Source of the DNA: Bog-756 sp963741055
GTDB lineage: Bacteria; Actinomycetota; Acidimicrobiia; Acidimicrobiales; RAAP-2
Assembly: GCA_963741055.1 (NCBI GenBank)
Contig: CAVUGU010000007.1
Location: 1-64,000, forward strand
Direction of reading: 5' to 3'
DNA: 64,000 nucleotides
Shown: piece by piece, positions 37,439-45,482 of the stretch
Layout: the number at the start of each line of letters is the position of its first letter
Position numbering within the stretch: position 1 is the stretch's first letter
Translations under genes and position numbers: made by a program
The notes under the pieces: generated by a model
What the model was told of the DNA's origin: nothing
The model's input: only the letters and a program-made list of their open reading frames with translations
Database searches by the model: none

Positions 37439-37713
37439 CCGCCGACGACTTCGAATCGTTCGTCGGCGACGAGTTCGACGTGGACCCCGAGGGATCAGCT
37501 CCTGTGAAGATCGTTCTCCTGAAGGTCCTTCGCCTCGGAGATTCGCCCGAGACTGAAAAGCCCTTTGCCATTCACTTTCTCGGGCCCCGAGCCCCGGTGC
37601 TGACCCACGATGTTCACCGACTTGTGAACCCCGACTTCGGCGAGTTGGACATCTTCATCGGACCCGTCTTGCCCAGCAACGACGAAACAACTTACGAGGC
37701 CGTGTTCACCTGA
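37417..37713 (+). CDS. DUF6916-like domain protein, second copy
   Basis: A 98-residue protein starting with GTG inside the 3' end of the GNAT gene. TADDFESFVGDEFDVDPEGS, VLLKVLRLGD, FAIHFLGPRAPVLTHDVHRL and YEAVFT at the end parallel the product at 35904. Unlike that copy it lacks a signal peptide, so the pair may represent a secreted and a cytoplasmic form. Confidence 0.65.
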   Translation: MRDLARLTADDFESFVGDEFDVDPEGSAPVKIVLLKVLRLGDSPETEKPFAIHFLGPRAPVLTHDVHRLVNPDFGELDIFIGPVLPSNDETTYEAVFT

Positions 37714-37785
37714 CGGTCTCGGTCGGTCCGAAGCCGTTCACTGCGACCCTGTCAAGTTGTTAGCTGGATTGTTCGTCCCGCACCC

Positions 37786-38304
37786 TCAGGCGACGCTTTG
37801 GCCTCGACGAGGCAGAACCCAACCGGGTCGTGGGAAGTGACAGGTGTAGCCGTTGGGATAGCGCTCGAGATAGTCCTGGTGTTCGGGCTCCGCCTCCCAG
37901 AACGGTCCTGCCGGCACGACCTCGGTGACCACTTTGCCGGGCCAGAGTCCCGAGGCCTCGACATCGGCAATGGTGTCCTCGGCGACACGCTTCTGCTCGT
38001 CGTCAAGGTAGAAGATGGCCGAACGGTAACTCGTCCCCACATCGTTGCCTTGACGGTTCACTGTCGTGGGGTCGTGGATCTGGAAGAAGAACTCAAGGAG
38101 GTCCCGATAAGAGATCTTGTCGGGGTCGAAGGTGATCTCGATGGCCTCGGCGTGGGTTCCGTGGTTGCGATAGGTCGCGTTGGGTACGTCGCCGCCGGTG
38201 TACCCCACTCGGGTGGACAACACCCCGGGACGCTTGCGGATCAAGTCCTGCATGCCCCAAAAGCATCCCCCAGCGAGGATCGCTCTTTCCGTACGCTCAC
38301 TCAT
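37786..38304 (-). CDS. msrA: peptide-methionine (S)-S-oxide reductase MsrA
   Basis: A 172-residue enzyme that reduces methionine-S-sulfoxide in proteins and free methionine. The catalytic motif GGCFWGMQDL is intact, followed by YTGGDVPNATYRNHGTHAEA and DPTTVNRQGNDVGTSYRSAI. The ATG at 38304 has GGAGG upstream and overlaps the msrB stop by eight bases, giving a two-gene operon with MsrB first. Confidence 0.95.
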   Translation of the reverse strand: MSERTERAILAGGCFWGMQDLIRKRPGVLSTRVGYTGGDVPNATYRNHGTHAEAIEITFDPDKISYRDLLEFFFQIHDPTTVNRQGNDVGTSYRSAIFYLDDEQKRVAEDTIADVEASGLWPGKVVTEVVPAGPFWEAEPEHQDYLERYPNGYTCHFPRPGWVLPRRGQSVA

Positions 38305-38773
38305 TTCCTGACCTCCTCTGGCTTTCGGGCGCGTCGAACACCTTCTTGTACTTTCCATACCCCTCGGCCTCGAGGTCCTCGTAGGGCACGAAGCGCAGGG
38401 CAGCCGAGTTGATGCAGTAGCGAAGACCCCCCTCCTCGACAGGCCCGTCGTTGAAGACATGACCGAGATGGCTGTCCCCATGGCTCGAGCGGACTTCGGT
38501 GCGGATCATGCCGTGGCTCGCATCCGTCTTCTCGACGACATTGGCCGACTCGAGGGGAATGGTGAAGCTGGGCCAGCCGCAGCCGCTATCGAACTTCTTG
38601 GTCGAAGCAAACAGGGGTTCTCCGGAGACGACGTCGACGTAGATCCCCGCCTCTTTCTTGTCCCAGAATTCGTTGTCGAAAGCCGGTTCGGTGGCGGCCT
38701 CCTGAGTGACGGCGTACTGCCTCGGGGTCAGCTCGGCTACTGCCCCTGGATCCTTGCTGTAGTTCTCTGGCAC
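38297..38773 (-). CDS. msrB: peptide-methionine (R)-S-oxide reductase MsrB
   Basis: A 158-residue enzyme reducing methionine-R-sulfoxide, complementary to MsrA. GCGWPSFTIP, EVRSSHGDSHLGHVFNDGP and LRYCINSAALRFVP carry the catalytic cysteine (RYCIN) and substrate-binding histidines. One CxxC pair of the structural zinc site found in many MsrB proteins is missing (only a single GCGWPSF cysteine precedes), so this is likely a zinc-free form. GTG start with GGAGG; it overlaps msrA by eight bases. Confidence 0.93.
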   Translation of the reverse strand: MPENYSKDPGAVAELTPRQYAVTQEAATEPAFDNEFWDKKEAGIYVDVVSGEPLFASTKKFDSGCGWPSFTIPLESANVVEKTDASHGMIRTEVRSSHGDSHLGHVFNDGPVEEGGLRYCINSAALRFVPYEDLEAEGYGKYKKVFDAPESQRRSGNE

Positions 38774-39035
38774 GCATCCTCCCTTCGCCCGGGTTCGAGT
38801 CCTCAGCCCCATTCTCCGCCGTCCAGCGGCAACTGTCACCCGCGATGACCTGCCGCTTGTCTGCGAAGAACTCCCCAGGAGTAAAACAGCTGACGAGACG
38901 ACTCCATTCCTGGGGGGTTTGAGCGCACTTTCCGCGGGTATGCCGCGGCGCGGGCTGGTGGGTCCCCTGGCGTGGGATCCCCATCGCCTGACGGAAGGAC
39001 TTCACGAGGGGTCTGCAGATGGTGCTCTCTTGCTT

Positions 39036-39950
39036 ATGGACCGGCCGATGGCGGAGCGCTCCCTAGGAGGGGGTCAGGGGTCCGAGCGATCCGCGCACAC
39101 CCCGGGAACCCGTGGCCTTCAGGCCATCGAAACCGCGGTGCTCCGGGTTCGCGAGAGCCAGGGTCGGCCCTTGGCGTCCACGAAACTCTCGGAGTCCCCC
39201 GGGGATCGTTCCAGCTCCCTGTCTCCGATCGGCCCCGGCTCCGATGAAGATGCGGTCAGTCACACGATCCCGCGGTTCTCGATGTCAATCGGTGCACTCG
39301 TCCTTCTGGTCGCGATCGGCACTGTGGCGCTGGTTCTCGTGCTGACGAGCGGCCCGGGCGCGAAACCCACTCCGACGAGAGCAGCTCCAGCACACCAGTC
39401 GGCACCGATCCACTCGGCCGGAGGCCCGACCGCTCGCTCGACCGGTTCGCCCAGCCCTGCGGCAGGTTCAGTCCCGCCGCCCTCGGTTCAATCCGTACCG
39501 ACGACGGCTCCTTCCTCGACGACCACCTTGTCCCCAGCTCTCGGTCTCGCGAGCGGGGACCCGATCATCACCTCGCTGGATCCGGCAGTTGGACAACCCG
39601 GACAGCAAATCGTGGTCATGGGAGCCAACTTTCTCAGCTCGAGCGGGGAGATTACCGCCGCGTTCAACGGACAGACGACGGCGACCAGTTGTCCCACTCA
39701 AAGCACGTGCACGGTGACGGTGCCACCCTCCTCTGGCGGTTCCGTCACGCAAGTAACGATCACGACGTCGAGGGGGACCTCCAATGCGGAGGCCTTCGTC
39801 TATGGCGGGACCGCAACGACGGCTTTCTCAGTCACGTCGCACACAACGTCTGCCGCCTCGAAGGTTCCAACATGTTCGATGGCGGGAACCGCGTGTCCAA
39901 TACCTCGCGACGTGGCGCGATCGCCCCTCTCCCCACAGCATCCAGGTTGA
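39036..39950 (+). CDS. membrane-anchored IPT/TIG domain protein
   Basis: A roughly 300-residue protein. A cytoplasmic, low-complexity N-terminus is followed by one transmembrane helix (MSIGALVLLVAIGTVALVLV), a Pro/Ser/Thr-rich stalk and a C-terminal Ig-like IPT/TIG domain (PIITSLDPAVGQPGQQIVVM, then SNAEAFVYGG). This architecture suits a surface-exposed binding or structural protein. The start is uncertain: 38919 is also open. The last ~35 residues after the TIG domain are irregular and may be out of frame. Confidence 0.55.
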   Translation: MDRPMAERSLGGGQGSERSAHTPGTRGLQAIETAVLRVRESQGRPLASTKLSESPGDRSSSLSPIGPGSDEDAVSHTIPRFSMSIGALVLLVAIGTVALVLVLTSGPGAKPTPTRAAPAHQSAPIHSAGGPTARSTGSPSPAAGSVPPPSVQSVPTTAPSSTTTLSPALGLASGDPIITSLDPAVGQPGQQIVVMGANFLSSSGEITAAFNGQTTATSCPTQSTCTVTVPPSSGGSVTQVTITTSRGTSNAEAFVYGGTATTAFSVTSHTTSAASKVPTCSMAGTACPIPRDVARSPLSPQHPG

Positions 39951-39978
39951 TCCGGAGGTCGGAGAAGGACCTCCCAGC

Positions 39979-40458
39979 TCAATCCTCAACACTGCCAAGT
40001 ACCGAGGTCAGTCGATCGAGGAACTCGACTTGGCCCTTGACCAGCTTGGTACGAGCCGTCGTCAGGGGGAACCACTGCGCTCGGTCGACCTCTGGAAACC
40101 TCTGGATCTTCGAAGACCGAGGTGGCCACTCGAGTTCGAACTCATTGCTCTGCACCGTGGACACCACGAAATCAGGCGCTTCGATCGCCCAAACGCGTAT
40201 GCGTTTCCCACTCGGCTGCTTGACTTCGCCGAGATCGAACGTCCTGCCGGACGGAGCCTCGACTCCGATCTCTTCGATGAACTCGCGGTGCGCGACCGCA
40301 CGATCGTCCTCGCCCGATTCGTGTTCACCCTTGGCGATCGACCACGCGCCGTCATCCTTGCCGGCCCAAAAGGGCCCTCCAGGGTGCACGATGAATATCT
40401 CGACGTCACCGGTTGGCTGACGCCGAAACGGCAACAAGCCGGCACTTCTCTTGGGCAT
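39979..40458 (-). CDS. NUDIX hydrolase
   Basis: A 159-residue enzyme with an intact Nudix box (GEHESGEDDRAVAHREFIEE then IG), which coordinates Mg2+ to hydrolyse nucleoside diphosphates linked to another moiety. The N-terminal SAGLLPFRRQPTGDVEIFIV and HPGGPFWAGKDDGAWSIAKG are typical of the YtkD/MutT-like group sanitising nucleotides or diadenosine polyphosphates. The ATG at 40458 fits homologs that begin MPKxSAGLL. Confidence 0.88.
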   Translation of the reverse strand: MPKRSAGLLPFRRQPTGDVEIFIVHPGGPFWAGKDDGAWSIAKGEHESGEDDRAVAHREFIEEIGVEAPSGRTFDLGEVKQPSGKRIRVWAIEAPDFVVSTVQSNEFELEWPPRSSKIQRFPEVDRAQWFPLTTARTKLVKGQVEFLDRLTSVLGSVED

Positions 40459-40695
40459 TCGATGCTCTTCACCTGAGGACGACGGCGATCGCAGCAAGAG
40501 TGGCCCGCTCTGCAAGCTGCTGACCTCCAGGCGGACCGACAAGAGGCTGCCATGACCCGTATCACCTGCGCCACGTCCGAAGACTCGATCACGCAGAGTC
40601 CGTGGGCTTCCGGCAACGTCTGCCGATACCGACCCCCACTACATTCGCCCAGGTCGACCAGGTCGCAGAGGCCTGCCCGCGGACGGCCGACCCTG

Positions 40696-42261
40696 ATGCC
40701 AACTTGCCGCCCGACGCGAGAAGAATCGCGCCCCGTGGGACCAAGATCTCGAATCGCAGTGGGGGTCCTCGCTGCGTGCCTGGTCGCCTCGAGCCTGGTG
40801 GTCGTCGAACCGGTCCACGAGGCATCGGCCCTGGAGGTCAACCGCCCCGTCGTCGGTGTGGCGCGCACCCCCGACGGCAAGGGCTATTGGGAGGTGGCCT
40901 CCGACGGGGGCATCTTCGCGTTCGGTGACGCCGGGTTCGACGGCTCGACCGGCAACCTCCACCTGAACCAGCCGGTGGTGGGGATGGCGGCAACGTCCGA
41001 CGGCAAGGGCTACTGGATGGTCGCGGCGGACGGCGGCATCTTCGCGTTCGGAGACGCCGGGTTCTACGGATCGACCGGCAACCTTCACCTGAACCAGCCG
41101 GTGGTGGGGATGGCGGCAACGTCCGACGGCAAGGGCTACTGGATGGTCGCGGCGGACGGGGGCGTCTTCGCGTTCGGCGACGCCGGCTTCGATGGCTCGA
41201 CCGGCAATCTCCACCTGAACCAGCCGGTGGTGGGGATGGCGGCTGCGCCCGACGGGAAGGGGTACTGGATGGTCTCGGCGGACGGGGGCGTCTTCGCGTT
41301 CGGCGACGCCGGCTTCTACGGATCGACCGGCAATCTCCACCTGAACCAGCCGGTGGTGGGGATGGCGGCTACGCCCGACGGGAAGGGGTACTGGATGGTC
41401 TCGGCGGACGGCGGCATCTTCGCGTTCGGCGACGCCGGGTTCTACGGATCGACCGGCAACCTCCACCTGAACCAGCCGGTGGTGGGGACGGCGGCAACGT
41501 CCGACGGCAAGGGCTACTGGATGGTCGCGGCGGACGGGGGCGTCTTCGCGTTCGGCGACGCCGGCTTCTATGGATCGGCACCTCTGCTGCCACCCCCCGG
41601 ACCGCCGAGGATCGCCCTCTACGGCGATTCGTTCGTTTCCGAGGCCGGCCAGGATTTCCAGTACCTGGCAGGCGCGTCCGGAGCAACGGTACGCATTCGA
41701 ACCTTCGGGGGTACCGCGATTTGCGACTTCCTCGGCATGATGGCCACGGACGCACGGAGCTGGCAGCCCACCGCGGCCGTGCTCGCGTTCTCCGGCGATG
41801 ATTTCACACCGTGCATGACCGGCTACACACTCGGGACGCCCCAGTACTACGAGAAATACCAGCAGGACCTCCAGGCGGCGATCTCCATCTTCCGTGGTGT
41901 TGGGACGACCGTCGTCGTGGTGGGGCTGCCGCTCGACCAGTCCGCCGGTCTCAGCCAGAACGTGGTCGCTCTCAACCACATCTATCAGTCAGTGGCACAG
42001 AGCAACACCGGTGTCGTCTATGACGATGCCGGCCAGGCAGTCATGGCCAACGGAGCCTTCACCTGGACGCTCCCTTGCCTGTCCTTCGAGCCGTGCACCG
42101 GTCCCTCTGGCACCAACATCGTTCGAGCTCCCGACGGCATCCACTTCTGCCCGAACGGCCAGACGTCTCTCGTGGGGGATCTCGAGATCTGTGACGTCTA
42201 CTCGTCGGGAGCGTTCCGGTTTGCCTCGGCGATGCTCGGCTCCGCCCTGGACGCTCCCTGA
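40696..42261 (+). CDS. secreted SGNH/GDSL-type hydrolase with six GYW repeats
   Basis: A 521-residue secreted protein: signal peptide (AVGVLAACLVASSLVVVEPV ending near ASA), then six nearly identical 42-residue repeats (GYWMVAADGGIFAFGDAGFY followed by GSTGNLHLNQPVVGMAA). A C-terminal SGNH-like domain has block I as IALYGDSF and the catalytic pair as DGIHFC. It may act as an esterase or O-acyltransferase-type enzyme on a polysaccharide, as many SGNH domains in envelope proteins do. The repeats probably form a six-bladed beta-propeller (inference). The ATG at 40696 is preferred over 40552 because it gives a usual signal peptide. Confidence 0.8.
   Translation: MPTCRPTREESRPVGPRSRIAVGVLAACLVASSLVVVEPVHEASALEVNRPVVGVARTPDGKGYWEVASDGGIFAFGDAGFDGSTGNLHLNQPVVGMAATSDGKGYWMVAADGGIFAFGDAGFYGSTGNLHLNQPVVGMAATSDGKGYWMVAADGGVFAFGDAGFDGSTGNLHLNQPVVGMAAAPDGKGYWMVSADGGVFAFGDAGFYGSTGNLHLNQPVVGMAATPDGKGYWMVSADGGIFAFGDAGFYGSTGNLHLNQPVVGTAATSDGKGYWMVAADGGVFAFGDAGFYGSAPLLPPPGPPRIALYGDSFVSEAGQDFQYLAGASGATVRIRTFGGTAICDFLGMMATDARSWQPTAAVLAFSGDDFTPCMTGYTLGTPQYYEKYQQDLQAAISIFRGVGTTVVVVGLPLDQSAGLSQNVVALNHIYQSVAQSNTGVVYDDAGQAVMANGAFTWTLPCLSFEPCTGPSGTNIVRAPDGIHFCPNGQTSLVGDLEICDVYSSGAFRFASAMLGSALDAP
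40850..41590 (+). repeat. 126-bp tandem repeat coding for the GYW repeats
   Basis: Six direct 126-base units, each coding for 42 residues and nearly identical in sequence, including at third codon positions (the CCGGTGGTG core recurs at a 126-base period from about 40970 to 41480). The homogeneity implies recent duplication or gene conversion. The corresponding repeats in the 4763 and 20498 genes are far more diverged. Confidence 0.85.
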
Positions 42262-42295
42262 GTCCCACCGTGGTCCGTCGACTAGACCTGACTGG

Positions 42296-42991
42296 GTGCC
42301 GCGCCGCGCCCACTCGCCCGCTGAACGGAGCTCTGAGACCATCTCCGGAACGGAAGGAGATGAGCTTGAAACTGGGTCAGCGACCCTCGTGTATCTGGCC
42401 AGACACGGGCAAACGCCGCTGAATGTGGCTGGGCGGCTGCGAGGCCGGATGGATCCCGCTCTCGACGGAGTGGGCGAGCAGCAAGCCGAGATGCTCGGTG
42501 AGGTGCTCGGCGCACGACTTCCCGCCGCGGTGGTCTCGAGCCCACTCCGAAGAGCAGTGCAGACCGGCGAACCAGTCGCGTACCGAGCCAGGGTCGCCCT
42601 CGAGACCGATGAACGGCTGATCGACCGGGACTACGGACGGTGGACCGGATCCAGTCGAAGATCCGTCGAGAGGAAATTCGGCTCACTCGACTCCGCGCCG
42701 GGGGTAGAGCCCGCAACTGTGGTTCGCTCCCGTGCCTGGGACGCGCTGATCGATCTTCGGTCAAGAGTGCGGGGCGTGGCCGTCCTCGTGACCCACGACG
42801 CGGTCCTCCGGGCGGTCCTGGCATGGCTTCTGCCTGACCTGGAAGAGGCCGAAATCCACGTACCGACGGGATCCTTCACCACGCTCGAGTGCCGCGGCAG
42901 TTCGTGGTCGGTCGTCGCAGTCGGCGAGCTACCGAGTACTCCCTCCCGGTTCAGCACGAGTCACGACCGGGGGTCCAGATCCGCTTCCTGA
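42296..42991 (+). CDS. histidine phosphatase (phosphoglycerate mutase-like) family protein
   Basis: A branched histidine phosphatase superfamily member: VYLARHGQTPLNVAGRLRG holds the phosphorylated histidine (RHG), VVSSPLRRAVQT the second arginine, and VLVTHDAVLRAVL the second histidine. Substrates in this family range from sugar phosphates to cobalamin precursors. The start is uncertain. A strong GGAAGGAG lies before ATG 42360, but that frame differs from the catalytic frame, hinting at another frameshift near 42375. The GTG at 42296 is the in-frame option. The 3' end overlaps the yceH-like gene by 31 bases. Confidence 0.75.
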   Translation: MPRRAHSPAERSSETISGTEGDELETGSATLVYLARHGQTPLNVAGRLRGRMDPALDGVGEQQAEMLGEVLGARLPAAVVSSPLRRAVQTGEPVAYRARVALETDERLIDRDYGRWTGSSRRSVERKFGSLDSAPGVEPATVVRSRAWDALIDLRSRVRGVAVLVTHDAVLRAVLAWLLPDLEEAEIHVPTGSFTTLECRGSSWSVVAVGELPSTPSRFSTSHDRGSRSAS

Positions 42992-43749
42992 TCCAGGTGA
43001 GGATCGTCATCGCCGAGGCTCCGGCGGAGCCGGACGAGCGAGTCGCTCAACGCCGCAACCTGGTTCCGAAGTTGTGCAAACTGTGCCTCGAGCGTGTCCA
43101 TCCTGAGATCGAGCCCGGTCAGATTCTCGGCGCCGTCCGATGCGCCAACTGACGAACCACTCGGCTCTCGTTCCTCCGAGAAGGTGCGGCTCACCTCGCG
43201 ATCTCCCCCGGCCGTCACCGCCGCCTCGGGTCCACTCGAGGAGCTCGGCGTGCCCGATTCGGTGGCGAGGAGCTGCTGCCACCGATCTTCCTTTTGCCCG
43301 GGACGCCTCGGCAGCAGTTGGACCAGGGCCCCGGGTTGTTCGGCCAGTGCCTCGAGCTCGTGGAGGACCGTCCCGACCGAATCGAATTCGGTCATCCGCT
43401 CCGCCCTCGCCCGGAGCTCTCCGGCGGTCTGCGGTCCGCGCAGCAAGAGCAGGGCCAACAGCGCGACCCGCTGGGTGTCCAGCCCGTAGGCCTCGTCGAG
43501 TACCTGGCGGTAGCGAGTCACCGACTTCCCGTGCGACGGCAGCACGAACCGCACCAGGCCGAGAACCTTCAGTTCGTCCAGGGCTTGCTCGATGGACCGG
43601 TCGTCAAGGACCATCACCGGGTGCCGATTGGTGGTCTGGTTGCAAGCCGACGACAGCCCATTGAGCGTCAGCGGGTATTGCTGAGGAGTCGTCAGCTGTT
43701 TCTCCACCAGGCAGCCGACCACCCGGCCGCCTTCCGGAGAGAGGGTCAC
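42961..43749 (-). CDS. YceH family protein (DUF480)
   Basis: A 262-residue protein of the YceH/UPF0502 family: EGGRVVGCLVEKQLTTPQQY, PLTLNGLSSACNQTTNR and LLRGPQTAGELRARAERM match the two winged-helix-like domains. The function is unknown; DNA-binding-like folds suggest regulation. A longer, acidic, helix-forming C-terminal tail (residues ~190-262) follows, as in other actinobacterial versions. Confidence 0.85.
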   Translation of the reverse strand: MTLSPEGGRVVGCLVEKQLTTPQQYPLTLNGLSSACNQTTNRHPVMVLDDRSIEQALDELKVLGLVRFVLPSHGKSVTRYRQVLDEAYGLDTQRVALLALLLLRGPQTAGELRARAERMTEFDSVGTVLHELEALAEQPGALVQLLPRRPGQKEDRWQQLLATESGTPSSSSGPEAAVTAGGDREVSRTFSEEREPSGSSVGASDGAENLTGLDLRMDTLEAQFAQLRNQVAALSDSLVRLRRSLGDDDPHLDQEADLDPRS

Positions 43750-43802
43750 GGGCCGAGACTAACGGGCGCTGCACGATCGCATCGTCCGTCTCCGGCAGCG
43801 CG

Positions 43803-44681
43803 TCAGATGGGGACACCGGTCGCGCTCACCAGGTCTTCGCTCACCTCCCAGAGTCGCCGGGCCGCGGCATCGTCTCGTGCGGCGTTCGACGGCTCGCGTT
43901 GTCTGCTGCGAGCCCAGTAGCCCCCGTTGGATCGTGCCGCCTCGTCGGAGCTCGCGAGATGGACCGAGGTTCGTGCACCGGTGCTCGGCGAGACCCCGAA
44001 CGCCGAGAAGGCCCGGACGGTCAATTTCTGGATGCCGTGTGTGTCGCCGTCCGCCGCGAAGTTGCTTCTCACGACACCAGGATGCGCGGCATGGGCGACC
44101 ACTCCGAGCCCGCCGTAGCGCCGGGCGATCTCGCGACCGAAAAGGATCTGAGCCAACTTCGATTGACCGTACGCTCGGGGAGCCGTCCATCCACGTTCGA
44201 GTTGAAGGTCGTCCCAGTTCATTCCCTTCACGGCGCGGTGCCCGAAAGACGTGACACTCACGATCCGGTTAGGAGCGGTCGCTCCGAGCGCGTCGAGGAG
44301 TCGCCGGGTGAGGAGGTAGTGGCTCAGGTAGTTGACCCCGAAGTGCTGCTCGAATCCCTGAGCAGTCGTGTGGCGGGCGTCCCAGTACCCTCCGGCGTTG
44401 TTGACCAGAACGTCGACGGTCTCGAAGCGCTCGAGCACTTCGTCTGTGCACTCGGCGACGCTCCGAAGATCCCCGAGGTCGACACGGACGGTCGCGAGGT
44501 CCTCGCTCCCGGTCACCTCCCGAATCTCGGCAGCGGCTTTGTCGGCCTTGGTCACGTCCCGACAGGCCAGGACCGTGGTCGCACCCTCGGCAGCAAGAGC
44601 GGCCGCGGTTTCCTTCCCGATCCCGCAGTTGGCACCGGTGACGAGCGCGACGGCTCCCTTCAGCGACCCTCCTCCACTCAC
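43803..44681 (-). CDS. SDR family oxidoreductase (retinol-dehydrogenase-like)
   Basis: A 292-residue short-chain dehydrogenase with the cofactor motif TGANCGIGKE, NNAG, and YGQSK as catalytic Tyr and Lys; the serine lies in SVTSFG. The longer length and HPGVVRSNF put it with the RDH/WW-oxidoreductase-like group. It reduces or oxidises an unspecified alcohol or ketone with NADP(H). GTG start at 44681. The downstream neighbour is convergent across 53 bases. Confidence 0.88.
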   Translation of the reverse strand: MSGGGSLKGAVALVTGANCGIGKETAAALAAEGATTVLACRDVTKADKAAAEIREVTGSEDLATVRVDLGDLRSVAECTDEVLERFETVDVLVNNAGGYWDARHTTAQGFEQHFGVNYLSHYLLTRRLLDALGATAPNRIVSVTSFGHRAVKGMNWDDLQLERGWTAPRAYGQSKLAQILFGREIARRYGGLGVVAHAAHPGVVRSNFAADGDTHGIQKLTVRAFSAFGVSPSTGARTSVHLASSDEAARSNGGYWARSRQREPSNAARDDAAARRLWEVSEDLVSATGVPI

Positions 44682-44696
44682 CGCGGTGTCTTACAA

Positions 44697-44918
44697 TCAG
44701 TTCCGTTCGTTACGGACCTTTTTCACCTCGTCCGCGGTGAGTCGCGCCACGACTGCAGCTCGCGTGGCCGGGTCGAGGGCATCCAACTGATCGTGGATGC
44801 TGTGCACGGTCTGCTCCGCCTCCTGGCGCCTTTCGCGTAGTGCTCCCGCAGCGGCGGCCAAGGCGACGGCTGCTGCCGCCAAGAGCGCCACCCGGATGAA
44901 TCGAGTCGACGAACCCAT
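44697..44918 (-). CDS. small single-pass membrane protein
   Basis: A 73-residue protein with one N-terminal hydrophobic helix (FIRVALLAAAAVALAAAAG) and a charged helical tail. The ATG at 44918 is preceded by GAGAGGAGG. It lies 15 bases before the SDR start on the same strand and probably shares its transcript. No family was recognised. Confidence 0.6.
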   Translation of the reverse strand: MGSSTRFIRVALLAAAAVALAAAAGALRERRQEAEQTVHSIHDQLDALDPATRAAVVARLTADEVKKVRNERN

Positions 44919-45005
44919 ACGGCACCTCCTCTCAGGTGTCCCAACCGAACTTTAGAGCGACCGCCCGGTCGATCAACCACCGGCCGAAGGCAAGTCGTGT
45001 CGGTC

Positions 45006-45425
45006 TCACTCGCTCCCCGTGGGTGGATTCGAGATCTCCATGTGCAGTCGAGTCAGGGTGAGCTCCTTGATCCGCCACTCGTCCTCGACCAACTCGTAGG
45101 ACTCGTGGTAGTGACCGAACCCGAGCAACCGGCTCCCGTCCGGCCAGATGATGGTGTCCTGCAGTGCCCAGATACCGGTCGCGGTGGTGTCCGACGTCAG
45201 TCGGATCTCCGGCATGTGGCCGTGGTGCACGGTCACGGCCCCGCCGAGCGTCTGCTGCAACATCTCGATGAAGGCGTCGGCGCCGGTGGTCACGCCTCCA
45301 CCCGAGGCGGTTGTGTCGATCACGACGTCGTCGCTCAGAACTCGACGCATGCCGGCCCAGTCCTTCGAGTCCATGGTCCGGAAGTACCGGGCCTTCAACT
45401 GCTTGATCGACTCGATGGGGTCCAT
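45006..45425 (-). CDS. SnoaL/NTF2-like nuclear transport factor 2 family protein
   Basis: A 139-residue alpha+beta cone-fold protein (SIKQLKARYFRTMDSKDWAG, VVIDTTASGGG, and the sheet residues GFGHYHESYELVEDEWRIK). The fold hosts ketosteroid isomerases, cyclases and dehydratases. An Asp/His pair suited to general acid-base catalysis is present (YFRTMDSKDW, HHGH). It starts at ATG 45425 with GGAG upstream. Confidence 0.8.
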   Translation of the reverse strand: MDPIESIKQLKARYFRTMDSKDWAGMRRVLSDDVVIDTTASGGGVTTGADAFIEMLQQTLGGAVTVHHGHMPEIRLTSDTTATGIWALQDTIIWPDGSRLLGFGHYHESYELVEDEWRIKELTLTRLHMEISNPPTGSE

Positions 45426-45482
45426 GGGCATCTCCGGCTGCACGGCGCGGCCGAAAAGCCGCCCCGTTGTGGAGGACCCGCC

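Noticed and set aside
38788..38805. GGGTTCGAGTCC, like a tRNA T-arm loop.
   Set aside because: The flanking five bases do not pair and no acceptor or anticodon arm lies upstream.
40850..41590. Regular direct repeats considered as a CRISPR or satellite array.
   Set aside because: They are contiguous 126-bp units in frame within a coding region, without spacers.
40639..41979. Long antisense open frame (446 codons) opposite the SGNH gene.
   Set aside because: A shadow of the repetitive high-GC coding strand; composition is His/Arg/Val-rich and repeats follow those of the real gene.
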